Positions 25,093 to 36,500 of a stretch of DNA of 64,000 nt are shown here, piece after piece. The notes under the pieces are model-generated. The model did not search any database. It was not told where the DNA came from and saw only the letters and a list, made by a program, of their open reading frames with translations. How positions within the stretch are numbered: position 1 is the first letter of the stretch; every line of letters starts with the position of its first letter. The position numbers were made by a program, and so were the translations under genes. The stretch covers positions 17,614,804-17,678,803 of the forward strand of contig NC_088204.1 of NCBI RefSeq assembly GCF_037126465.1, written 5' to 3'. Source of the stretch: Ornithodoros turicata. Its lineage: Eukaryota; Arthropoda; Arachnida; Ixodida; Argasidae.

Positions 25093-28000
25093 GTCTCATC
25101 GTTATGCACGTAATCCGAGATGCTGAGTGTGTCCTCGCAATCCTCACGAAACATTATTTTTGATTTGTGCACGTATAACTAAAAACTCCTATCCAGTAGC
25201 ATGCATATAAGATGCGCTACTAACCTGAGCCCACCTATGCGAGACTGTGGCTTCAATGGCAGTTCCTCACCACTATACGAGAGACAGCTCACTTTCGTAT
25301 GACACGTAACTCCCAGAACGTGACATTGAAAGCGAGAGCGAGCCGTGATGAGCTGAATGGATGGGAGGATGATATCCATCCTCATAGTCGCCTCGTGAGG
25401 GTAGCTTCAGTTCCATTCGGAGAAATAGAAGAAAAATCTGTACAGTTACCATTTGGATGCCTGCCCAGCTGCGATAGCGACGCGTTCTTTTTTCCAGGAA
25501 TCATTGTTAACCCGTTCCTCAAGCCTCCTGATTGGTGGATCGAGTGTGACATCATTGTTGGGGCCCTGGCATCCTTCGGATGTTTCAGGGTTGATTTATT
25601 TGCGAGATAAAGTTACGAATGTGAAGGACTTTGAATGCTATCGCAGCTTTCGTGAAGTGTGCATGAAGAGGGATGGAGAGGGAATAAATGAGGGGGTTGT
25701 TCCTATACCCGGAAGAGAAGTGTCTACAGTTGTAATTGTGGGGCATGTTTTCGATCTCGTGCAACGTATGGAAGCTTGTAACCTTGGGTCTCCGTTTAGA
25801 AGTGTCCCGAGTATGTTACGCGATGAGCTTCCTTTCCGAGAATGGTGCTCTGGAAGAAGTTTTTGGAAGTAAGTGCTCGAGAGAGAGATAGGGCTGATTA
25901 TTGATAGGGTTGAGGAAGGGCAATAGCGCGTGTTATCGCTGCGAAGATAATACATAGAACGCAGAAGACGTTGGGGGGCCAAGAAATCAAGATCTTGGAC
26001 AGACTAACGGGGACTTGCATCAGAAATTCTCCAATCTAGTGTAAGGAATTCTTTTGGAAATTTTGGGAGGAAAATTATCTGATGACCCCCCCCACCATCC
26101 CTTCCCAAGTAATGTGCCGTCAGTCTTAGCCTTAGGCAGATAGCTCGGTTATCCGACGTCAACCACAGTCACAGGGAGCATATAGACCTATTTTGGTTTT
26201 TTCATTGCACATCCAGCAAATAAAGTATAATTCACTCTTACCAAGAACAACAACAAAAAAAAAAGAAAGAAAACGCGTAGATCTATAGCTCTAAAAATGC
26301 CGGTATTTGTGTTTAAAAGTTATGTTCATTCCATAATTTGTCTTTCTTCTCCGTCGTTGTGCTATCTATTAATGCTGTTACATTGTCTCCTGTATTACTG
26401 TTTCCATTAAGCACGAATGCTAAGTTCCAGTTACTCGCGCTACGTCTCAGATGATGAAATTGTCGAAAAGTCCCACCTTGTCGCTACAGTCTTCCCACGA
26501 TGTGTATACACAGCAACGCTATGTCCAAGCAGATGAATTGATGATATGAACTAGAAAAAAAAAGATAGTGACGTCAATCGCGACAAGGTCGGACTGGCTA
26601 CCCCATAGCACCCCTACAAATGATGAATGAATCGATCTGGAGCGAGCGCTTTAATCTGCTACGGGGCAAGTAGATCCGGCACGAAGGGACCCAACCCGAG
26701 CTGCACCACCCGAGAAACAATCCCGCTCAAGCTAGAAGTTTGGCGAATGCCGTTACTTTTACATGCGACAAACCCAGCGAGTCGTCCCAACATTCGCTAT
26801 CGCCTTCCCTCGCAAAATGCGGAAGTTACGACAGTGCTCTGTTGGAGTTCTGATAGAATCCGAGCTTTTCCGGAAAACCAAAAAAGAGCGCTGCGTCGCG
26901 GAGCGAGTGATAATACATAATATTCTAATATAACCAGCGAGATCTAATCTAATATGATCTAATATCTAAAATAACCAGCGAGAACCACGACTCTGTTACC
27001 GATCGAACTTTAGAACACACATTCTCCACCAGGGGAGCGGTGGAATTTTGCGACGATAAAATGAGAACGCAAAGTAGAAAAAGGGGCGGAGAAAAGACTA
27101 GATTGACTGATACGTAGCCGAACGTGTAGTGGAATGTCACGCGTGATTCGTTCAATCAAACTCGTCGTCGCCGTGACGTTGGAAGTGGTCAGTGAGGCGG
27201 ACCAATCATCGAAAACTGCGTGCGCTCCCTCTTGCTCGTTAAAGGTACGAAGATAGATGGCGCCAGATATAAACGTTCAGATTCCTGGAACCGTGCGCTC
27301 TTTTTTGTTCCCTTTTCGCCCTTATATAGTATTAATTTATCCCTGTGGCCTCTTTTTCTAGACCAAAAAATTCTGCGAGAGAATCAGGGATATCGACGAA
27401 AAGGCTCAGATAAAACCTTCTTTATGTAACATTAACGTCGTTAACGTGTGTTTGATCGATACGGTTCTATAGTTAGGCTGATGGCGTAGCGTATGGGCAT
27501 TTTATTTGACCTGTCTGTCGGTTTGCTTTTGCTGTAGCCAACTGCGTACATCGGGAATTTGCGCGGGATCTTTCTTTGAGGCAGGATGTCTGGAATTTAG
27601 AGTGGGATGGGACCATATAGGTCGGCATGTTTCTGGAAATTCATTCGAGATCACGTCACGGCGGGCATCGCATCATTGTTAGAGTTATACCCATCATTCG
27701 AGTTCAACATCATTCACAACCCACCGTTGGTCTTTAACCCCCAAAACCCACCATTGAGTATCACATCAATGCCCACCACTGAATCGTTTGCCGACGACAC
27801 GTTCACGCGAGTTCTCGCCTGCTACGAGGTTGGCGCTACCACTTTGGGGCCCCCACGCTATTTTCTAAAAATAGAGAATAATACGCCATTAAGAATGTAG
27901 CTAAATAGAATAAGAACGCTATTTTCTAAAAATGGCGTGCGCACAAGCCATTTAAGAAATAGCGTCGCAACGGCGCATGCCCACAACACAAATCGTGTTT

Positions 28001-31000
28001 TGGGACACCATTAAAACGTTCACTCCAAACTGCCACCCTTCTAAAACTCTCTAATAATTATGCTGACGTTTAATCGATTCTAGGATGCACTTTGCATATT
28101 TATTCCGTGATTGGTAATGCACACAAATATCTTCCATCGAGTGGCATCGTGTCTAAGCGCTATCTCAGCTATATGGATATAATTTGAAGAGGCGCCTTAT
28201 CTCTGTGTAACTTTTCTACCACCGCTTACACAATACCTGGAAGTTGTATGTGATTCTTTCGGATGTTGGCCTGATATAAAAGGAAGCGAAATACGGTCGG
28301 CGCCCATATCATCAACGGATGAGGCTCAGTCGTTGTCGTTTTCTTTTTTTGTTTTTCCTTCTATTCTGACGCGTGGGTTATCGCGCTGCGTTCACACAGC
28401 GTGTCTGTGGAAGAATGAACACTGTGCGTGATTGGTAGGGTTCTCACGTCCGTCCTGACGTGACTTTCCAGTTCTCCTTCGATTGGTTCACTTGTTCTCC
28501 TGCACGGTACACGACTTTCACAACGCACTATCCCAATAGACAACTTCAGAAAATCAGAGCTTAGCGTCGCTATGGGAACTTGCTTATCAGAAAGGAGGTG
28601 GTCTCCAAACTGTTTCGATTTCTCCTCTCTCACCCGATTGTCCATGAAGGTCAGCGAAAACAAAACGCGAAGAACCGTTCTCCCTTCCTAATGACAGTAA
28701 TCTCCCGGGATGCAACGCGTGCGCGTGGCGCACAGGGATTTCCTGAAGTCGTCTATTGGTAGCGCCAGTGATTAAAATCTGTAACAGTAGTCGCGGAATA
28801 ATTTGTACTCCACCGTAATCATCCTCCTAGTGCAAAGCACACCCTTGCGGCATGAACTTCAGCATTTGGAAGCTGTACGTACGCCATCTTGTCACCTACG
28901 TGATATTTTCCCAGCTTTTTCCGTAAGGCCACACAGCTGCGTCTATTGAGCAGAGCTTATTTTGACAACCTCGGATCCTGTGTGTGCTCTCAACTCCGAT
29001 CCGAGACTCGAGAGCTGGCAAGATAATCCTCGTGGATTACGGCGCGGATTATTTGCGCAGCTTAGCGAGGGAAAGCGGACAAGGCGGCCCCTCCGATTTG
29101 TTTTGATAACTCAGTCTCTTTGAGAGACGGCTGATAGGAGTGCTCATTGAGGGGCCTCATCTCGAAGATATCGTCCCTTCCACTGAGCGTTTCACGTGTA
29201 AATAAGGAAAAGGGAGACAGGAGGGGAGGGCAGGTGTCGAAAAACCTCGGGCGTTCTTTTGTGAGTCTGTATGTGTTTTTACTGTTTTTTCTACAGCTCG
29301 TATTGTCATGAGGTCAGGAACCTTCTCGAGGCAGCGTAGGATATTGTCTTCCGGGTGGGATTGGGAAGGCAGTTGTGCAGCGTTTGGCAATGCTCTTGCA
29401 CATCATACAGGGAATTGAGGTAGATCGGGAGCAAAAGATACACGCAGATAAGTAAAAGCCGATGAAATTTACACTATGTTCGGGAGTTTTGGGAAATCGT
29501 AAGCGCCCTCTGATTTCGACTCCGTATCGCTATCAGTCTGTCAGATATCACAACGTGATGTCAGCTAGAGTCACTAAATGACTCTAATGTCAGCCACGCC
29601 AAAGGAATCGGGCGATTGGCCTGTCATTATTTCGGAAATGTTATAGCGAAACTTCTACGGTTTCCCTAAAGCTCCCTACTGTTCCATGCTCTCAGTCAGT
29701 CGCGTGAGAGAAGACCCGCAGCATATTCCCTGTGTTCACTCGAGCGACATTCCTCGGAACACTCCAGCGGAAAGAGCGCAACACGTCATGTCTTTTCGTG
29801 CTTTTCTAATCATGGAAAATATTCGAGATATTCCGTAGCAGACGACAGGGCCGACGGTATCCTCTGCGATGAGCGCAGTACGTCATTCCTGATATATCGG
29901 CGGTGTGCGCATGCTCGCCGTAGGACCCAGTTTCGTATTCTTTATTCTTTTAAGGTTTTTTTTCTTCCACTAGAGTAGAGTAGTCCGCGCGAACATCACT
30001 CGTGTGAGTGCGCGGATTCTGACTGTGCGGTTTACGCCTCCATATTTTTCTTATCTGCCATCATCTATGATGATGATGATGATGATTAGAAGAAGCGCAA
30101 ATATCACGTCGTAAAATGCTACGCCACTGCTAAGCATTGAATCCGACTGGAAGCTCGACATTTTTCTAGATAATTGTCCCACGATTGTTCTCCGCAGGGT
30201 AATTTAGTCAGCCGTAGGTGGAGGTAGGCGTTGTTTGGCGTCTGAGGTTTGCGCTGGCGCAGGTTTTTGTTTCGCATAACGCCCGTGCTTTTTCTAGATC
30301 AAGTACGATGCAGACGTTGCCTCGTTGTCGATCATGGAGGCGTTTTCGGTGCTTCTCTAACAACTGCATCATCAGCGCGTCCGCAAACCTCGTTATTGTC
30401 GTCTGCTATATTCTCATCTGCTCATTATTGTAGTCTGTTACTGTCGGCTTTCGCCAAGGGCATAATTGAGGCGAAATGCGTGCGGGCGTTCTTTTTTTGC
30501 TCTTTTCTCGCGGGATGCACGCGCGGAATGTTCTCGTCGAGTCAGCGGGTATTCCTCGCGTGCCGACGTAGCGGCAAGTATTCTGAGCTGAACAATGCAC
30601 AAATGTGGTTGCTCTTTCAAGAGCTTGCGTTGCATTTATTTGTCTAGGGAACGTTTCGAAGTGTCGTGCTGGTGATACTATTGTTGCGTCATTTTCGAAC
30701 TAATAGAAAATTATAAGTAGGGTCTGGGGAAGACCTCTCTCAAACACGGCAGATGCATTTCGCAGAATTTCGTGTTGGATGAATTCTTGATAACTGACTC
30801 CACGTTGTTTTCCGCACCACGTACTTCGGTAGCTGGGTTCACGTGGTTTTACTGCGGAGATTAAACGGATCATTGCACTCGCTCGTAAAATAAGTTTATC
30901 TCTGTCCCTAGCTAACGATTTCAGGGTATTGAAAATAAATCTGGACCTTTCGACGAGCCTTCTTTGGGTGCGCATCCTGGCAGGATCATTCATCCATCCC

Positions 31001-31364
31001 ATTGTTTGTATCGTGCACGCCCTCGAGGCCTCCCAGAAGAACCTTGGTATAGATGGCGCCACTAAGATGAAAGTGTAAACCAAATGCGCACATATAGTGC
31101 CAGGCCTGAAAGCATAGTAAACTGTTCGGCTAGGAGTTTATTTTATCAAGTGGCTATCTATCGCACATTTCCTGGAAGTGGGGGATCCCTGCATAGGAGA
31201 GACGTATCTTGGGTTTGGGTTGGCAGAACTGGCCACCGCTCCAGCATTCTACGAAGCAGACGTCCGCGGGAGCAGTGCGATTCGCAGAGAGACGTCGTCT
31301 GCTTTTCTTTATGAGATGATTCCTGTTCATCCGTCTCGGAATTGTTTACGGTTATCGCATCGGC
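25093..31364. other. No gene supported
   Basis: A good TATA box (TATAAAA, 28275-28281) is present, but without an initiator at the right distance or a following exon. Frames at 25.45-25.98 and 26.6 kb show no domain. CTATTTTCTAAAAAT is repeated at 27858 and 27919. Confidence 0.5.
30067..30087. repeat. (ATG)n microsatellite
   Basis: About seven ATG units. Confidence 0.9.
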
Positions 31365-31556
31365 TATAAGAGGGAAGGGATCGCACGCTGTGGCCTGTCA
31401 GTCAGAGAGGTCTTAGCTTATAGGACGCGCGACTTGCGAAGAGGGTGCGGTCCTGTGGTTCGTCAAGCGCTCGTCTGCTCCAAATAGGATTTGTCTCTGG
31501 AGTTAGCGGTTGTCAGTAAACATAGTTTCTGTGACTATCACTGGGAGGCGGAAAGA
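31365..31556 (+). promoter_or_regulatory. Candidate receptor promoter and non-coding first exon
   Basis: TATAAG at 31365 is followed 35 bases later by TCAGTC (A at 31400), which matches the arthropod initiator TCAGT. From 31400 to 31556 there is no ATG, and the stretch ends with a strong donor, GAAAGA|GTAAGT. It lies 1.7 kb before the first recognised receptor exon on the same strand, so a 5' UTR exon of that gene is the natural reading. The exon with the signal peptide should then lie between 31557 and 33258 and was not recognised. Confidence 0.4.
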
Positions 31557-32175
31557 GTAAGTGATATGTAAGATCTGTTTATATCTTAGTTGCGCTCGGA
31601 GCTGGAATCCGTGATGTGTTTCGCGGACGTGGAGTACATGAAACATGTGTTTCTTGATCTGCGCAAACCTCTTGATGCCTCAGCTATGTTATCCGTGTTT
31701 GTGTTCCCCGCTCACGCACTCTGTATGGTACAACCCCACACCTCGCCGTTTATTGTGTCGTATATGTCGCGGAAACGTTGCACGCAGAAACACGGCGCCT
31801 GCAACAAAACATAGCGGCCATCTCAACAGAGGAAATGATGCCGCTCCGCTCGGTTTCCGCTGTCTTGAACTCGATGCTTGCCTTCTACGGATCTGGCGCC
31901 GAGGAGATAGTTCTAGCGATGCAATGCGCACAAACACGATGATTCATTCACTGGTGGGAAGGTTCCAAAAGAGAAGTAGTTTGTTCTGCATTTATTCCAT
32001 GCAAAAACACAACCTCTCGTACCCGGAGAGATCTCTTACTGTATCTCCTGCTTGAATGTGTCACATCCTTGCCTATCACATCTCCAATTGCAACGTCCTG
32101 CATATGTCTACCCGCTGTTACAAATGATCCTAAGCTCTGACCAACCCGTTTGGCACTCGCAGAACGTGCTCAGCA

Positions 32176-32192
32176 TGGGGGGGGGGGGGGGG
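32176..32192 (+). repeat. Poly-G run
   Basis: Seventeen or so consecutive G. Similar runs occur at 19922, 43583, 43945, 54751, 57289, 59149 and, as C, at 63394. They are frequent inside or at the edge of transposon copies. Confidence 0.9.
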
Positions 32193-32222
32193 AATAAGCC
32201 ACTGGTCAATCCAGGAAAATAC

Positions 32223-32867
32223 TTAGCTCATGAAGTGGCCCTCAGAAAATATGACGCACAGCTTTAGAGGAGCGTGAGAACAGGTTTTATAATGGCCAAT
32301 GAAGGTGGCAAGGCCGTGGCCTTCCCTCAGGGGATTATTGAGCGTTATTTTTTGTACGTCTTCGTTTTTTTCTGCCTGAAGCCCGCCCTCCGAACCAGAA
32401 AGATCATTCAGGAGGCCCTTGAGGACAACTTTTTTGTTTTTTGAGCAGCACCGTACAGTGTTATTCACCTCTGATGCGATGTCCCTGTAGTGGCTCATGA
32501 GCCTGTTTTCCTGTCTTGGCACGATGACGCATAACTGTTCTAGGTTTATTAATCTGCTGAATGAACTGATTGGAAAGTGAGCTACATTATTTTTTATGTC
32601 TGTCATTCCAGTCCTCATGGAGCCCGCGGCTATCATCAGTAGTAAACCGTAACGAAGCTGTAGTCGTTCAAGCGTAATACCTGCAGCCCCACCAGCTTTA
32701 GTCAAGAGTATGGCTGGATCATGCGTGTACACATTCATCAGCGGGGTACTCCTCACGTGTGTGATCTCGTCATGGGCCATGGCTTGCACCGGGATCTTCA
32801 GGAACATCGAAGGAGGTACGCTTGTTAATCTTGTAGCTTTCCGCAGCGTGATGAGGTAAAGGTCTTT
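32223..32867 (-). other. Unrecognised open reading frame inside receptor first intron
   Basis: The frame is open on the - strand for more than 200 codons (first ATG at 32807, 194 residues to the stop; about 20 codons open upstream). Its composition is protein-like: few Cys, balanced charge, predicted helix, with segments such as GITLERLQLRYGLLLMIAAG and SHYRDIASEVNNTVRC. I recognise no domain. It lies antisense within a likely intron of the receptor. No promoter, splice sites or poly(A) signal were identified. It could be a transposon or viral relic, a retrocopy fragment, or chance. Confidence 0.3.
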
Positions 32868-33258
32868 TTAGGAGTGCGGTCCTCCCATAGCTTTCACTGT
32901 TCAGGGCGTCCCAGATAACGTATACCGAGATTGTAAATGATGGAGCACTCTACACAAATGAAACCAAATTAATTTTATTAGCAGTCATGTTTTTTTCTCG
33001 TTACCAGCATTTTTTTAATTGTGCCTAATTAGTGAATTAGATTTGATTAATTAGCCAACTTTGTTTTAAGGGTTGATGTGATAGTTGGATTGAGGGTCGT
33101 GAATTAGTGTTTGTAACATGCTCAGTCTTTTTCTTTTTTTTAGTCTCGACGTATGTTAGTTGGGCGCATCCCGTATAAGTTATTAAGCCTTGTGATTGCA
33201 CACATCTATCGTGACATCATCAGTGTGTGCTAACAGCTTACCGACATTTTCTTTCTAG

Positions 33259-33546
33259 ACATGCCATCAGACTTCAACGTTTTGGAAGGCGGACCATTTG
33301 GGATAACCTGCAATATATCGATTGGCAACGTAACAGTTGCAAATAGCACGTTCGAAGTGAACGGTAACTTCCTGGAATTCAAGTTCAACAACCATGTGAT
33401 ACCAGAGGATCGCATCATCAGGGGTCGTTCCTCCATCACATATCGCAAGAGCGTCATGACAATGGCTGACGAAGGCGCATACTACTGCAACCTTCGGTTC
33501 CCCACCCAACTGTTTCACATCTGTGCCACGCAAGTGGGCGTCGGAA
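33259..33546 (+). CDS. dome: Receptor exon: N-terminal Ig-like domain
   Basis: The acceptor TTTCTAG precedes 33259 and the donor GGAA|GTAGGT follows 33546. The exon enters and leaves in phase 1 (288 bases). It encodes an Ig-like fold with an early cysteine (GITCNIS) and the classic F-strand motif DEGAYYC. Three sequons (NIS, NVT, NST) lie near the start. gp130 and LIFR also begin with an Ig-like domain. An ATG sits two bases inside the exon, but using it as the start would leave the receptor without a signal peptide, so an upstream exon is expected. Confidence 0.85.
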
Positions 33547-36500
33547 GTAGGTTTCCCATTTCTTTTTTTCACGCTTTTGCAAAGACGTACAGTTTGCCAC
33601 AACATTGAACCAGTGTGAGCCTTGTTACAATGACACGTGGCAGGAGGAAGTGGATCACGTCCAGTTACGTGGGTGCGTGCAAATAGTTATGACTGAGGCA
33701 AATGCGAAGCAAATAATTGTATGACCGGACTAGGCGGTAGTGGCGGCAGTGATGTTGTGGAGCATGATGCTGTGGAGCATGATGCTGTGGAGCATTGTTC
33801 AGATTGGAGCATGGGAAGGCCCCAATGACAGGGATTGGTAGATCAGACTGATGATTTAACGTGACATCACAGATTCGAGGGTGCTCTTTTTTTTTTAGTT
33901 GCTGCGTCTGACGAGCATATGTCTGACACTGCCATCGGGTGCCGGCAGATACGAGCTGCAGCAGAGTGGAATGAAAACGGTCAGCGTGTCCATTATGTAT
34001 CATCCAGCAGAGGACCAAAACACATGTACATTTGCAGTAAAAGCAGATAGCTGCTGGATCCTGTTTCAGGGTGATTCCCAAGTTATTCAACAGTGCTTTA
34101 AGAGCGCTACTACATTCAACACACTTCAAAGCACCTTTAGAAGAAAATTATTCAAATTTTGCTAATGTTTGTTTCGCTGGCGACATCCAGCAGAAGCAGC
34201 ATGTGTGGTTTCTTGCATAGCTCTGCCCTGGGACTTTCATCTAACACTAACTTCTGACTTCTGCGAGAAGCAGAGCCGAAGGAAAGTAAGCGGAAGCATT
34301 ACAAAACACGTCAAATGTGGGGTGTCTTCTTGCTGAGTGGAGGAAACATTGTGTGACACCAACTCGTTGTCGTTTAGGCGAGGCATTGTTGCGTACGTTC
34401 TCCTGTGGCATTTTCTGGCTCTGCACTGCTCACATGTATTCAGTTTAGAAGGATGATCAGATTCGAAATTTGTATACAAAATTTCATATCCAATTCAGAA
34501 TTTGAATTGAAGTCCAGTGTTCCAGTGAAGTTCCAATTGAAGTCCAGTCCAGGTGTTAAAACACATTCTTACTAAGCAATTTTTTTTCATGGTTCTAGCC
34601 CTGCCACCTCCTGTGGAGAACTTCAGATGCGTTGCGTACTATTTCAAGTCCCTGAACTGTTCTTGGGAGCTGCCGAGCACATCAATCACAACGCATTATA
34701 CCCTGGGCGAGATGTTTGCCCCTGCTGGGTGCGACACATTTTTTCACATCTATGCTATTCATAGAGCCTGAAGTTTTAGGGTTTTACCCGATTCTTCCCC
34801 GAATTTGCACCCCAAATTGAAGGTTACTTCTTTAGGGTGAAACCCGATTTTTACCCGGCAAATTGCCCCCTCTTTGACGTAACTTGCTTGGCAGCAAACT
34901 CGGTTACTCCACCATTTGTACCGAACCAGTTCAGTTAGTTTTGAGTAACTGAGCCCAATTTCTCCCAGAATTCAGCGTACTGGATGTTTTTCCCACCCGA
35001 ATTTCCATGAATTTAGAGCACATGTTTATTTACCCGATTTTTACTCCCCGAATTTAGACCAAAATATTTCCCGAAAACTTCAGGCTCTAGCTATTCAGAA
35101 GACTTACGACTACGAGACATTATAATGTCGCATTCGCTGAATACCCGCTTCTCCCCCATGCAGTAGTATCCCAGGTTTCTACCGGTATTGCCCAGAAGTT
35201 TCCGATGATAAGATGTCCTGTTCGTGGGCACTGAATTCAAAGGCCCCGTTTCGGAAGGAGACACGGGACTTCAAGCTCATAATGACGGGAAACAACACCC
35301 TGGGAGTTTCGAAGTGGAATTATACGTACAACCATTTTGCGATACGTAAGTACATTTTCCTCTACTGAGAAGAGGATAAATTTTGTGCATAACGCAAAAA
35401 AAACATGTTCTTCAATTTCAGTGAAAGTCTCAGAACCGAACAAGTTTGACTGTTCGGCAGTTACAACACGCAGCGCGACCCTAAGTTGGAACGATCCAGA
35501 GGAAGTCAGAGAGTTGCCGTCCCTGCAGGTGGTGCACCGGATACTTTACAGATCAGAGTACGAACATGAGTGGAAGGTATGCTCTCTACAGGCTAATTTC
35601 GTGTCATTGCACGTATAGCTCTATCGGGGGGTGTCTAATCGTAAAACAGGATGGTGTTCGCTAAATTGTTTGGCTTGTACAACCCAGGTCCTTGAAACTG
35701 TCAACAACACGAAAATGATTCAGAATCTTCACCCGTTCACAAACTACACTTTCCTGCTTGCATCAAGATCATCAAATACTGCACTGTCCGATCCATGGAG
35801 CAACAACGTCACTCTGGTACAGATGACTCTCCCAGATGGTGAGCCGCCTTTACAGTTTGTGTGTAGCTTCTGCTGCCGAAAAGTTGTGTGCAGAACCAAA
35901 TTAAAAGGTGAACAAAGAAATAGAACTGGGCGTAATATAAAAACATCTGTAATCCTTGATACATAAGTAGGGCCTGACTTTTTAGGGTTATACCCGATTA
36001 TGCCCGATATTTACCTCCCGATTCAAATAAGGAAAAACAGGTTTAAACTTGGATTTTCCCCGAAAACTGCTGGACCAGGGGGAAATAGAACTCATCACAA
36101 CTAACACACAACTCTGGAAAGTGTGTTGTAACTGCATAAATATGCTAATACAAACAGTCAGAACAGAGACCCTGCTGCCTCTTAGATGCCTAGAATAAAT
36201 ATTGAATATTGATGCTCTGTGTCTACTGGTGCATCATGCGTATTATGCCGAGTAAACCAAAGATTTACGCCTGATCCAACCCGATTCAACCAGAATTAGG
36301 TAACCAGAGTTAGGTTTCAACCTGATTACAGTCGAATTATTGAAGCAGAATATAACCCGATATTTACCCCTCGACTTTGCTGGAAAACATAACCCAAAAA
36401 GTCAGGCTCTATACTTGATTACAGTGTTCTGCCATCTTATTGGAGTTAGGCAAGGTGCATTTTGTGCCTTTTTTTCCCCCGGTCCCACCCATTGCTGAAT

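Noticed and set aside
25453..25872. 139-codon frame ending just before a strong donor (GGAA|GTAAGT)
   Set aside because: The donor lies at the frame's stop, no acceptor-bounded exon fits, and no domain is visible.
33118..33155. Hydrophobic MLSLFLFFSLD followed by GTATGT, as a signal-peptide exon for the receptor
   Set aside because: The donor would be phase 0, while the exon at 33259 needs phase 1; joining gives an early stop. It is also too short for a signal peptide.
33755..33797. CRISPR-like short repeats
   Set aside because: Head-to-tail 15-base tandem repeat without spacers in a eukaryotic intron.
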